Source of the DNA: JAFECT01 sp036501825
GTDB lineage: Bacteria; Pseudomonadota; Alphaproteobacteria; Caulobacterales; Caulobacteraceae
NCBI GenBank assembly: GCA_036501825.1
Contig: DASXZP010000027.1
Location: forward strand, 248,001 to 312,000
Length of the DNA stretch: 64,000 nucleotides
Reading direction: 5' to 3'
The notes under the pieces were generated by a model. That model searched no databases, was not told the origin of the DNA, and saw nothing but the letters and a program-made list of their open reading frames with translations. A program made the translations under genes and the position numbers. Below are positions 56,129 to 64,000 of this stretch, piece by piece; the first letter of the stretch is position 1, and each line of letters opens with the position of its first letter.

Positions 56129-57073
56129 TCATGCCGGGTCCAGGCCCACGAGCGAGCGCGAGAAGGCGCGCGCGTCGAAGGGTTGGAGGTCTTCGATGCC
56201 TTCGCCCACGCCGATCAGCTTGATCGGAGCGTCCGAGGCCTGGGCCACCGGCACCAGGACCCCGCCGCGGGCGGTGCCGTCGAGCTTGGTCATCACGATG
56301 CCGGAGACGAAAGCGGTCCGGCCGAAGATCTGTTCCTGCGCCAGGGCGTTCCGCCCGACCGTGGCGTCGAGCACCAGCAGGGTCTCATGCGGCGCGTCCG
56401 GATCGATCTTCTTGAGCACACGGACGATCTTCAAGAGTTCGTCCATCAACTGTTGTTTGTTCTGCAGCCGCCCGGCGGTGTCGATCAGCACCACGTCGAA
56501 ATCTTCGGCGCGCGCCTTTTCATAGGCGTCGTAGGCCAGACCCGCCGCGTCGGCGCCCGGCGGACGCGACAGGAACGAAGCGCCCGCGCGTTCGGCCCAG
56601 ACCTGCAGTTGTTCGACTGCGGCCGCGCGGAAGGTGTCGGCCGCCACCACCATCACCTTGGCGCCCTGGCGCGTCAGGTCCGAGGCGATCTTGCCCAGCG
56701 TCGTCGTCTTGCCCGACCCGTTCACGCCGACGAACAGGACCACGAAGGGGCGCGGGCCGCCCAAGGGATCGAAACTCGCTTGGCGCGGCTCCAGCTCCGC
56801 CGCCACCGCCTGGGCCAGGGCTTCCTTCACCTCGGTTTCGTCCGAGACGTTGCCGAAGCGCAGCTCGCCGAAGCGCTGGGCGATGCGCGCCGCGGCGGCG
56901 GGCCCCAGGTCCGCCTCGATCAGCTGCTCCTCCAGTTCGCCCAGGGCGGCGGCGTCCAGGGGCTTTTTCACAAAGCCCGCCACCACCTGCTCGGTCATCT
57001 GCCGCGATGAGCGGGAGAGGCCGTCGGTGAGGCGCTGGAACCAGCCCTTCTTGGGCGCGGAGGCGTCGGTCAT
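56129..57073 (-). CDS. ftsY: Signal recognition particle receptor FtsY
   Basis: A 314-residue SRP GTPase that docks ribosome-SRP complexes at the inner membrane. An N-terminal helical N domain precedes the G domain with G1 GVNGSGKTTTLGK, VVAADTFRAAAVEQL, G3 DTAGRLQNKQQLMDEL and G4 TKLDGTARGG, closing with GVGEGIEDLQPFD. The acidic A domain of E. coli FtsY is nearly absent, as in many alphaproteobacteria. ATG at 57073; ispZ follows. Confidence 0.97.
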   Translation of the reverse strand: MTDASAPKKGWFQRLTDGLSRSSRQMTEQVVAGFVKKPLDAAALGELEEQLIEADLGPAAAARIAQRFGELRFGNVSDETEVKEALAQAVAAELEPRQASFDPLGGPRPFVVLFVGVNGSGKTTTLGKIASDLTRQGAKVMVVAADTFRAAAVEQLQVWAERAGASFLSRPPGADAAGLAYDAYEKARAEDFDVVLIDTAGRLQNKQQLMDELLKIVRVLKKIDPDAPHETLLVLDATVGRNALAQEQIFGRTAFVSGIVMTKLDGTARGGVLVPVAQASDAPIKLIGVGEGIEDLQPFDARAFSRSLVGLDPA

Positions 57074-57199
57074 GCGCCCCTTTAGCGGGCGCCGGGCGGG
57101 CGGGACAGCCAAATCACCCCCCGGCGCCGCCCCCTGTCATCGCCCTGCGATTGCCCGCCCCGCCGGGGCGTGTGAAATTGGCGGCCGAGGGGTGGGGAC

Positions 57200-58819
57200 A
57201 TGCTGCGCGGACTTCGAACGGCGCTGATCGTCCTGGCGCTCGCCCTGTTGGGCGCGGCGCCCGTGGCGCGTCCGGCGGCGGCCCAGGACGCGGGCCTCGG
57301 CCTGCGTGAGGCCGAACGCTCGGTGGTCAGGATCATGGTCCTGCACCTGGACGCCAACGACCAGCCCATCGGTCTCGTCGGCGGCACCGGCTTTGTCGTC
57401 GCGCCGGGCAAGATCATCACCAACAACCACGTGGTCCAGCCGATCGACGGCTCGGTGCGCCAGCTGTTCTATGTCGTGCCCGACCGTTTCGCCGGGACCG
57501 AGGGCAAGGACGCCCAACTCTTGCAGACCTGGCCCGCCGCGGACCTGGCGCTGCTCAGCGCGCCCGAGATCGCGGCGCCGCCGATGAAGATCGCCGCCAC
57601 CCCGCCCGGTAAGGAAGCGACCGTGCGCGCGCTCGGCTATCCGGGCGTGACCGACAGCATGCGCAACCTGACGATCGAAAAGCGCCTGCAACCGTCCGAG
57701 CCCTACGTGACGTCGGGCTCCATCGCGCTGTTCTCCGACACCGCCCCCGGCGGCGCCGAGGTCGAGACCATCTTCCACACCGCCGCCATCGATCACGGCA
57801 ACAGCGGCGGCCCGCTCATCGACGAGTGCGACCGGGTGATCGGGGTGAACACCTGGGGCGCGGCGGACACCCTCGCCGACGACGGCCAGGTGGAAAGCCA
57901 CCAGGGCCAGTTCGCCGCCATACGCTCGACGGTGCTGGCCAAGTTCCTCGATACCTCGGGCGTTACGGGCGACATCGACTACGGCCCCTGCGTAAAGGCG
58001 CCCGCCGCGCCCGATCCCGCGCTCACCGCCGAGGTCGACAAGGCCAACGCCGCCGCCAACCAGGCGCTCGCCGCGGCGCAAAAGGCGGAGGACGAGCGCG
58101 ACGAAATTCTGCGCTGGGGCGTGATCCTGATCGGCCTCGCGGCTGCGGTGGGCGCGCTGGTCATGTTCCTGCGCTGGCGCCAGGCCCAGATGCCCGCGCC
58201 GGCCGTTTCGGTGGAGGCGCACGCCGAAGGCGCCGCGCCGGCGCCGGTGAAGCACCCGTTGCCGATCGCGGTGTGGGCGCTGCTGGCGGTGTTCGTCGTC
58301 GCCCTGGTCGGCCTGTGGCTGATGACCCATCACAAGACCGCCGACAAACCGGTGCAAACGGCCCAGACCACGACGGTGACCCTCGTCTGCACGCTGGACC
58401 CGAAGCAGAGTTTCAACCCGATCCCGGGGTCGTCGTCGCTCACCTTCGGCTTTGATGCGCCCATCGCTTGCGTGAACGGCCGCACGCCCTATGAGAAGAA
58501 CGCCGGCGGCTACAGCCACATCACCGTCCAGGACAAGACGCACAGCGTGTCGAAGATGGAGCTGTCGTCGGACCTGAAGACCTTCAGCCGCCGCGACTTC
58601 GTGCTGAACGACGCCGACTACGCCGCCTATTCCGCCGGCCGAACCTCGCTCGGAACCCTGACCTGCCCCATCCCCGGCAACGACGCCTCGGCCAAGACGA
58701 CGGCGGACACCCTGGCGAAAATCCGCACCCTGTCGGCGTCGTACCTGGAGGTGGAGTCGTCCCGCGTGATGACCTGGCGCTGCGCCCCGCAGTCACCGCC
58801 GGCGGCGCCGGCGTCGTAG
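57200..58819 (+). CDS. Trypsin-like serine protease with two membrane segments
   Basis: A 539-residue protein. A signal peptide (about 1-29) is followed by a chymotrypsin-fold domain with the triad H77 (TNNHVV), D115 (PAADLALL) and S202 (HGNSGGPL). A short coiled coil (about 275-303) leads to membrane segments at 306-324 and 355-375. The C-terminal domain (about 385-530), with three Cys, would be back in the periplasm. No PDZ domain is present, so it differs from DegP. It may be a regulated envelope protease. GGTGGGGAC precedes the ATG. A lipoprotein gene starts 3 bp after its stop. Confidence 0.88.
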   Translation: MLRGLRTALIVLALALLGAAPVARPAAAQDAGLGLREAERSVVRIMVLHLDANDQPIGLVGGTGFVVAPGKIITNNHVVQPIDGSVRQLFYVVPDRFAGTEGKDAQLLQTWPAADLALLSAPEIAAPPMKIAATPPGKEATVRALGYPGVTDSMRNLTIEKRLQPSEPYVTSGSIALFSDTAPGGAEVETIFHTAAIDHGNSGGPLIDECDRVIGVNTWGAADTLADDGQVESHQGQFAAIRSTVLAKFLDTSGVTGDIDYGPCVKAPAAPDPALTAEVDKANAAANQALAAAQKAEDERDEILRWGVILIGLAAAVGALVMFLRWRQAQMPAPAVSVEAHAEGAAPAPVKHPLPIAVWALLAVFVVALVGLWLMTHHKTADKPVQTAQTTTVTLVCTLDPKQSFNPIPGSSSLTFGFDAPIACVNGRTPYEKNAGGYSHITVQDKTHSVSKMELSSDLKTFSRRDFVLNDADYAAYSAGRTSLGTLTCPIPGNDASAKTTADTLAKIRTLSASYLEVESSRVMTWRCAPQSPPAAPAS

Positions 58820-58822
58820 ACG

Positions 58823-59104
58823 GTGCGCGGGGCATTCATCGGCCTGTTGGGTCTCACGGTTCTTTTTTTGCAGGGCTGTCACAGGGTGGCGGCGAGAAGC
58901 ACGGCGGCCTGTGAAAATGCTTGGCGACACACAGTTGCGGAGCAGCGTCTCGAAATGTCGGAAACGCGTTTCGTCAATCGGTGCATGAAGGCGCGATGGG
59001 TGGCCAAATGCTCCGATGGTTACGTCGCGGTCGGGAGTGTTCCCGCCGACGTTTGCGGCGTTCATGGCCGCGTATCGGCTTGGTTCCGAGCGCCTGACGC
59101 TTAG
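58823..59104 (+). CDS. Small predicted lipoprotein
   Basis: A 93-residue protein with a GTG start and a lipoprotein signal: hydrophobic GLLGLTVLFLQ then a Cys in LQGC. The mature part has four more Cys and no recognised domain. It begins 3 bp after the protease gene and is probably co-transcribed with it. Its base composition is more A+T-rich than its neighbours. The stop overlaps convergent ugd by four bases. Confidence 0.68.
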   Translation: MRGAFIGLLGLTVLFLQGCHRVAARSTAACENAWRHTVAEQRLEMSETRFVNRCMKARWVAKCSDGYVAVGSVPADVCGVHGRVSAWFRAPDA

Positions 59105-60411
59105 GCCTGAGGCCGACCGATGCTCACGTAGCTGAAGCCCAGGTCGCGCATGGCGTCGGCGCGGTAGATGTTGCGCAGGTCGATCACCAGGGGCGCTTTC
59201 AGCAGGCCCTTGATGCGGCTGAGGTCGAGCGCGCGGAACTGGTCCCATTCGGTCAGGATCACCAGGCCGTCGGCGCCGTCGGCGGCGTCGTAGGGGCCGT
59301 TCTTGAATTCGACGCCATTGAGCAGGTGCTTGCCCTCGTCCATGCCTTCCGGGTCGAAGGCCTGCACCATCGCGCCCGCAGCCTGCAGCGCGGGGATGAC
59401 GTCCAGGCTCGGCGCGTCGCGCATGTCGTCGGTGTTGGGTTTGAAGGTGAGGCCCAGCACGCCGATGCGTTTGCCCGCGACGCTGCCGCCCAGGGCTTCG
59501 ACGACCTTGGCCGCCATCGCCTTCTTGCGTGCGTCGTTCACCCGCACCGTGGTTTCCACCAGCTCCAGCGGCGCGCCGTAGTCGACTGCCGTACGCACCA
59601 GCGCCAGGGTGTCCTTCGGGAAGCACGAACCGCCATAGCCCGGCCCCGCGTGCAGGAACTTCGACCCGATGCGCTTGTCGAGGCCGATGCCGCGGGCCAC
59701 CGCCTGCACGTCGCCGCCGACCTTTTCGCACAGGTCCGCCATCTCGTTGATGAAGGTGATCTTCATCGCCAGGAAGGCGTTGGCCGCGTACTTGATCAGC
59801 TCCGACGTGCGCCGGCTGGTGAAGACGATCGGCACTTCGTTCAGCGACAGCGGACGATAGAGTTCGCGCATCACCGCCTGAACCCGCGGCTCCTCGGCGC
59901 CGACGACGACGCGGTCCGGGTGTTTGAAGTCGTTGATCGCGGCGCCTTCGCGCAGGAACTCAGGGTTGGACACCACGGCGAAGTCCGCGTCGGGGCGGCG
60001 CTCGCGGATGATGCGTTCGATCTCGTCACCGGTGCCCACCGGCACGGTGGATTTGGTGACCACGACGGTGAACCCGTCGAGCAGGCCCGCGATCTCTTCC
60101 GCCGCCGCATAGACGTAGCTGAGGTCCGCGTGGCCATCGCCGCGGCGCGACGGCGTGCCGACTGCGATGAACACCGCGTCCGCCTCGCGGATCGCCTGGG
60201 CGCCGTCGGTGGTGAAATTGAGTCGCCCGTCGCGCGCGTTGGACGCCACCAGTTCGTCGAGGCCCGGCTCGAAGATCGGAATCTCGCCGCGCGCGAGCCG
60301 CTCGATCTTGCCCGCGTCGGTGTCGACGCAGGTCACCACATGGCCGAAGTCCGCGAAACAGGCCCCGGACACCAGCCCGACATAGCCGGTCCCGATCATG
60401 GCGACGCGCAT
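59101..60411 (-). CDS. ugd: UDP-glucose 6-dehydrogenase
   Basis: A 436-residue NAD-dependent enzyme oxidising UDP-glucose to UDP-glucuronate. The N-terminal Rossmann motif is MIGTGYVGLVSGACFADFG. The catalytic Cys lies in GPGYGGSCFPKDTLAL, and LGLTFKPNTDDMRDAPSL marks the C-terminal domain. UDP-glucuronate feeds surface polysaccharides, in keeping with the glycan genes that follow divergently. The ATG at 60411 is preceded by AAAGGGCCTTCCA on its strand. Confidence 0.96.
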   Translation of the reverse strand: MRVAMIGTGYVGLVSGACFADFGHVVTCVDTDAGKIERLARGEIPIFEPGLDELVASNARDGRLNFTTDGAQAIREADAVFIAVGTPSRRGDGHADLSYVYAAAEEIAGLLDGFTVVVTKSTVPVGTGDEIERIIRERRPDADFAVVSNPEFLREGAAINDFKHPDRVVVGAEEPRVQAVMRELYRPLSLNEVPIVFTSRRTSELIKYAANAFLAMKITFINEMADLCEKVGGDVQAVARGIGLDKRIGSKFLHAGPGYGGSCFPKDTLALVRTAVDYGAPLELVETTVRVNDARKKAMAAKVVEALGGSVAGKRIGVLGLTFKPNTDDMRDAPSLDVIPALQAAGAMVQAFDPEGMDEGKHLLNGVEFKNGPYDAADGADGLVILTEWDQFRALDLSRIKGLLKAPLVIDLRNIYRADAMRDLGFSYVSIGRPQA

Positions 60412-60563
60412 TGGAAGGCCCTTTGGATGCGGTTGTCGGGGTCGAGGTCGCCCGCGTTTCGCGGGGCATAACCCGTCCGCCGGGCCAAGGCCAGAGGCCG
60501 CGCGACGTCCGTTAACCCCGTTTCGCAAAGCCTCCTAAACACCGTGGGGCGTAGGGTCCGATC

Positions 60564-61337
60564 ATGGTTTCTGCGCCACGCCTTCGCCTGCTCGGCGCCG
60601 AGGTGGATGTCGTCACGCCCGATGAGGTGCTGGCGTTCACAGCCGCCTGCGCGGGAGTGCGCAGGAAGGCGGTGGTGGCCAACCACAACGCCCACAGCCT
60701 CTATCTGATCGGCCGCGACCCGAGGATGGCGGCCCTCTACGCCCGCGCCGACCTGATCGAGATCGATTCCGTGCCGATGATCGCCTGGGGCCGGCTGCTG
60801 GGGGCCAAGGTCGCCCGCCGCCATCGTTCCACCTATCTCGACTGGCGCGAGGCGTTCTGGGCTCGGGCTCAGGCCGAGGGCTGGCGGGTGTTCCACCTGG
60901 GCTGCGCGCCCGGGGTGGGCGAGGCGGCGCGGGCCGCCCTCCGCGCCCGCTTTCCCAACGTCGAGATCGGCGTCCGCCACGGTTTCTTCGATCCGCAGGG
61001 TCCGGAGAACGACCGGGTGGTGGACGAAATCGCAGCCTTCGACCCCCACGTGCTGCTGGTCGGCATGGGCATGCCGCGCCAGGAGGCCTGGATCGAGGCC
61101 AATTTCGAGCGCCTGCCTGCGGCGGTGATCTTCCCCATCGGCGCCGCCTTCGACTTCGAGGCCGGCCGCTCGAAGACCCCGCCGCGTTGGACTGGGCGGC
61201 TGGGTCTGGAGTGGCTGCACCGCTTCGCCCACGAGCCCAGGCGCCTGTTCAGCCGCTATTTCGTCGAGCCCTGGAGCCTGGTCGGCCCCGCGGCCGGGGA
61301 CCTGCGCCGCGCCCTGTCGGGGCGGGCGGTTCCTTAA
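60564..61337 (+). CDS. WecG/TagA/CpsF family glycosyltransferase
   Basis: A 257-residue GT26 enzyme. Signatures: VVANHNAHSLYLI, LIEIDSVPMIAWG (catalytic Asp region), LLVGMGMPRQEAWIE, FPIGAAFDFEAGRSKTPP and GLEWLHRFAHEPRRLFSRY. Such enzymes add N-acetylmannosaminuronate or a related sugar to lipid-linked intermediates. It precedes the pse genes by 60 bp, so it may be part of the same glycan locus. The stop TAA overlaps a TTAA word of the following regulatory region. Confidence 0.93.
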   Translation: MVSAPRLRLLGAEVDVVTPDEVLAFTAACAGVRRKAVVANHNAHSLYLIGRDPRMAALYARADLIEIDSVPMIAWGRLLGAKVARRHRSTYLDWREAFWARAQAEGWRVFHLGCAPGVGEAARAALRARFPNVEIGVRHGFFDPQGPENDRVVDEIAAFDPHVLLVGMGMPRQEAWIEANFERLPAAVIFPIGAAFDFEAGRSKTPPRWTGRLGLEWLHRFAHEPRRLFSRYFVEPWSLVGPAAGDLRRALSGRAVP

Positions 61338-61346
61338 CAAACAGCG

Positions 61347-61361
61347 TTAACGCGGTCTTAA
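61347..61361. promoter_or_regulatory. CtrA-type box upstream of pseB
   Basis: TTAA (61347-61350), seven bases, then TTAA (61358-61361): an exact TTAA-N7-TTAA match to the CtrA consensus. It sits 36 bp before the pseB start, where a promoter would be. CtrA controls flagellar and cell-cycle genes in alphaproteobacteria. A single short match in a G+C-rich genome is suggestive but not proof. Confidence 0.6.
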
Positions 61362-61397
61362 AGGGCGCGCGTTAGCCAGGGACAGAATGGAGGGGCC

Positions 61398-62459
61398 ATG
61401 TACGATTCCGCCGACGCCCCAGGCGCCAGAACCTTCGCGCCCAAGGCCGACCCGCTCGCGGGTAAGACGGTGCTCGTCACCGGCGGCGCGGGCTCGTTCG
61501 GCTCCCGCTTCGTCAAGACCGCGCTGGAGCGCCACGCGCCGAAGAAGCTGATCGTGTTTTCGCGCGACGAGCTGAAGCAGTTCAACCTGCGCCAGGAACT
61601 CTCCGAGCAGTTCCCGCCGGAAAAGATGGCGCAGATGCGCTTCTTCCTGGGCGACGTGCGCGACCGTGACCGGTTGGAGCTGGCGTTCCGTGGTGTCGAC
61701 GTCGTCGTGCACGCTGCGGCGCTGAAGCAGGTGCCGGCGGCGGAGTACAATCCCAGCGAATGCATCCACACCAATGTGCTGGGCGCCGAGAACGTGGTGC
61801 GCGCCTGCCTGCACAACCGTGTGCAGCGGGTGATCGCGCTCTCCACCGACAAGGCCTGCTCGCCGATCAACCTCTATGGCGCGACCAAGCTCGCGTCCGA
61901 CAAGGTGTTCGTGGCGGCAAACAACCTCTCCGGCGACATCGGCACGCGGTTTTCCGTGGTGCGCTACGGCAATGTCGCGGGCTCCAGCGGCAGCATCGCG
62001 CCGTTCTTCAAGAAGCTGCTCGAAGACGGCGCCAAGGAACTGCCGATCACCGACGCGCGGATGACGCGGTTCTGGATCACCCTGGATCAGGGGGTGAATT
62101 TCGTGCTGTCCTGCTTCGAGCAGATGCGCGGCGGCGAGATTTTCGTGCCCAAGATTCCGGCCTCGACCATCATGGAATTCGCCCACGCCCTGGCGCCCAA
62201 CATGGCGACCAAGATCGTCGGCATCCGTCCGGGCGAAAAGCTGCACGAGGCGATGATCTCCGTCGACGACGCACGCCACACCGTCGACCTCGGCGACCGC
62301 TACGCCATCGAGCCGGCCTTCGTGGAATACGCGCGCACGCCGTTCTGCGACGACGGCGCGGGCAAGAGGGTGGCGGAGGATTTCGCCTATACCTCCGACA
62401 TGGCCGAGCGGCTCGACCGCAAGGGCATCCTCGATCTGCTGGAAGCCTGCCGTGCCTGA
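61398..62459 (+). CDS. pseB: UDP-GlcNAc 4,6-dehydratase (inverting), PseB
   Basis: A 353-residue SDR enzyme that begins pseudaminic acid synthesis by converting UDP-GlcNAc to a 4-keto-6-deoxy sugar with C5 inversion. The NAD(P) motif is VTGGAGSFGSRF, with VVHAAALKQVPAAEYNP and the active-site STDKACSPINLYGATK (Lys replacing the usual SDR Tyr-x3-Lys neighbourhood in this family). The ATG follows ATGGAGGGGCC. pseC starts within its last 8-26 bp region. The Caulobacter FlmA flagellin-modification enzyme is of this family. Confidence 0.94.
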   Translation: MYDSADAPGARTFAPKADPLAGKTVLVTGGAGSFGSRFVKTALERHAPKKLIVFSRDELKQFNLRQELSEQFPPEKMAQMRFFLGDVRDRDRLELAFRGVDVVVHAAALKQVPAAEYNPSECIHTNVLGAENVVRACLHNRVQRVIALSTDKACSPINLYGATKLASDKVFVAANNLSGDIGTRFSVVRYGNVAGSSGSIAPFFKKLLEDGAKELPITDARMTRFWITLDQGVNFVLSCFEQMRGGEIFVPKIPASTIMEFAHALAPNMATKIVGIRPGEKLHEAMISVDDARHTVDLGDRYAIEPAFVEYARTPFCDDGAGKRVAEDFAYTSDMAERLDRKGILDLLEACRA

Positions 62460-62484
62460 CGGCGGGCGGGTGAAGGCCGCCTCC

Positions 62485-63681
62485 ATGACCGACGGCTTTC
62501 TCCCCTACGGCCGCCAGACCATCGAAGACGACGACATCGCCGCGGTCACCGCCGCGCTGAAGGCCGACCTGCTGACCACCGGTCCGCGCGTGGCCGAGTT
62601 CGAGCGCGCCTTCGCCGACGCGGTGGGCGCCCCGCACGCGGTGGTCTGCAACAGCGGCACCGCCGCCCTGCACATGGCGGTGAAGGCCGCCGACCTGCAG
62701 CCGGGCGAAATCTGCGTCGTGCCGCCGATCACCTTCGTCGCCACCGCCAATGTGGTGCGCTTCGAGGGCGGCGAGGTGGTGTTCTGCGACGTCGACCCGG
62801 ACACCGGGCTGATGACCGCGGAGACCTTGCGCCAGGCTCTGCCGCGCGCTCACGGCAAACACGTGCGCGCCATCCTGCCGGTGCACCTGCGCGGCGACCC
62901 GATTGCGCTGGGCGAGATCAGGAAGATCGCCGACCGGCTCGACGCGGTGGTGATCGAGGACGCCTGCCACGCGGTGGGCTCGATGTCGGGCAACAACCCC
63001 GTCGGCGCCTGCGCCGACAGCGCCATGGCCTGTTTCTCGTTCCATCCGGTGAAGACCATCTGCACCGGCGAGGGCGGGGCGGTGACCACCCGCGACGAAC
63101 AGGTCGCGGCGCGCCTGCGCCTGGCGCGCGAGCACGGCTTAAAGCGCGACCCGGCGGAGTTCATCCTCGAGGACGAAGCGTTCGACGAGGGCGTGGCGAA
63201 CCCCTGGTGGTACGAGCAGGTCGAACTCGGCTGGAACTATCGGCTGCCGGACGTGAACTGTGCGCTGGGCCTGTCGCAACTGAACAAGCTCGTCCGCTTC
63301 TCGGCGCGCCGCCGCGCCCTGGTCGCCCGCTATCGCCAGGTTCTGGCGCCCCTCGCCCCGGTGGTGCAGACTATCGACGCGCCCCGGGGCTCAGACCCGG
63401 TGCTGCATCTGATGCAGGTTCGCATCGACTTCGAAGCCGCCGGCCGTTCGCGCCGCGAGGTGATGGCCAGACTGCGCGCCAAAGGCATCGGCACGCAGGT
63501 CCACTACATCCCCGTGCATCGCCAGCCCTATTGGCGCGCGCGCTACGGCCTGGTCGATCTGCCCGGCGCCGACGCCTTCTACGCCAAGACCCTCAGCCTT
63601 CCCCTGTTCCCGTCCATGCGCGACGACGACCCCGATCGCGTCGCCGAAGCTTTGTCCGAGGCGCTCGCCCATGACCGCTGA
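62485..63681 (+). CDS. pseC: Pseudaminic acid pathway aminotransferase PseC
   Basis: A 398-residue DegT-family PLP enzyme that adds the 4-amino group to the PseB product. The start FLPYGRQTIEDDDIAAV and LTTGPRVAEFE match PseC. The PLP Lys lies in CFSFHPVKTICTGEGGA, and NYRLPDVNCALGLSQL is typical. I chose ATG 62485 because AAGG lies 8 bp upstream and the family begins there; a GTG at 62452 would overlap pseB. The stop overlaps the next gene start by 11 bases. Confidence 0.94.
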   Translation: MTDGFLPYGRQTIEDDDIAAVTAALKADLLTTGPRVAEFERAFADAVGAPHAVVCNSGTAALHMAVKAADLQPGEICVVPPITFVATANVVRFEGGEVVFCDVDPDTGLMTAETLRQALPRAHGKHVRAILPVHLRGDPIALGEIRKIADRLDAVVIEDACHAVGSMSGNNPVGACADSAMACFSFHPVKTICTGEGGAVTTRDEQVAARLRLAREHGLKRDPAEFILEDEAFDEGVANPWWYEQVELGWNYRLPDVNCALGLSQLNKLVRFSARRRALVARYRQVLAPLAPVVQTIDAPRGSDPVLHLMQVRIDFEAAGRSRREVMARLRAKGIGTQVHYIPVHRQPYWRARYGLVDLPGADAFYAKTLSLPLFPSMRDDDPDRVAEALSEALAHDR

Positions 63682-64000
63682 AATCACCCCAGAAGTCGTC
63701 ATCGCCGGCCGTCGCATCGGCGCTGCGCACGAGCCCTATGTGATCTGCGAGCTGTCGGGCAACCACAACGGCAGCCTCGATCGCGCGCTCAGCATGATCG
63801 ACGCGGCGGCGGCGACCGGCTGCGATGCGATCAAGATCCAGACCTACACCGCCGACACCATCACCATGGACTGCGACCGGCCGGAGTTCCACATCAAGGG
63901 GGGCCTGTGGGACGGGCGGAGCCTGTACGAGCTGTACCAAGAGGCGCACACGCCGTTCGAATGGCATCCGGCGCTGTTCGAACGCGCCAGGCAGCGCGGC
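63671..64000 (+). CDS. pseI: Pseudaminic acid synthase PseI, 5' part (cut by window end)
   Basis: The first 110 residues of a NeuB-family synthase that condenses the modified sugar with phosphoenolpyruvate. Visible signatures are YVICELSGNHNGSLDRALSM, AIKIQTYTADTIT and FHIKGGLWDGRSLYELYQEA, which distinguishes PseI-type enzymes. It overlaps pseC by 11 bases, so pseB-pseC-pseI is a coupled run. The remainder, including the C-terminal SAF domain, lies beyond the window. Confidence 0.93.
   Translation, partial: MTAEITPEVVIAGRRIGAAHEPYVICELSGNHNGSLDRALSMIDAAAATGCDAIKIQTYTADTITMDCDRPEFHIKGGLWDGRSLYELYQEAHTPFEWHPALFERARQRG

Overview
The window is G+C-rich chromosomal DNA of an alphaproteobacterium. 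The pointers are a ChvI/ChvG two-component pair, a short HPr kinase followed by EIIA-Man and HPr, a DUF2794 gene, a ccmABCDG run and a CtrA-type TTAA-N7-TTAA box. Genus is not settled from sequence; a Caulobacterales- or Micropepsales-like lineage is a guess. No tRNA, rRNA, CRISPR array, integrase or transposase was seen.

Layout. 1-13 kb: the 3' part of polA, an M16 metallopeptidase, a VOC protein, an unrecognised 570-residue protein, chvI-chvG, hprK-EIIA-ptsH, a receiver-only regulator and bioB. 13-27 kb: kynU, then ahcY behind a perfect 22-bp palindrome, pdxY and a serine hydrolase. These are followed by two TPR proteins with CxxxC motifs, the second overlapping a c-type cytochrome gene. 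Then come asd-rarD, zapE, an O-methyltransferase, a YbjN protein, and tesA-thpR-citE-like on the minus strand.

27.6-41.5 kb is the stand-out region. Five minus-strand genes lie in tight order: a CHASE2 membrane protein, a secreted FecR-like protein, a TpsB outer-membrane transporter, a 2251-residue TpsA exoprotein and a CHAT-domain (caspase-like) protease with a signal peptide. Three of the four junctions are 1- or 4-nt stop/start overlaps. The TpsA carries two complete TPS secretion domains in tandem, as if two exoproteins had been fused. The block sits between tesA and the ybbA-ybbP ABC transporter, which are divergent neighbours in E. coli and other proteobacteria, so it looks like an inserted module. 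My reading is a sensor-coupled two-partner secretion system with a dedicated CHAT protease.

41.6-58.8 kb: ybbA-ybbP, a Bax-inhibitor-1 family protein with a clear terminator, DUF2794, DUF1223, acnA, the cytochrome c maturation genes ccmABCDG, a MarR regulator with a lysine-rich tail, a NUDIX hydrolase, ispZ, ftsY and a membrane-bound trypsin-like protease with a small lipoprotein. 58.8-64 kb: a UDP-glucose dehydrogenase, then a WecG-type glycosyltransferase and pseB-pseC-pseI (the last cut by the window end). The latter is the start of a pseudaminic acid (nonulosonate, probably flagellin or surface glycan) pathway.

Many intergenic gaps hold large inverted repeats (REP/BIME-like). One family has arms built from degenerate short words nested inside each other, and one copy splits the ccm operon between ccmB and ccmC.
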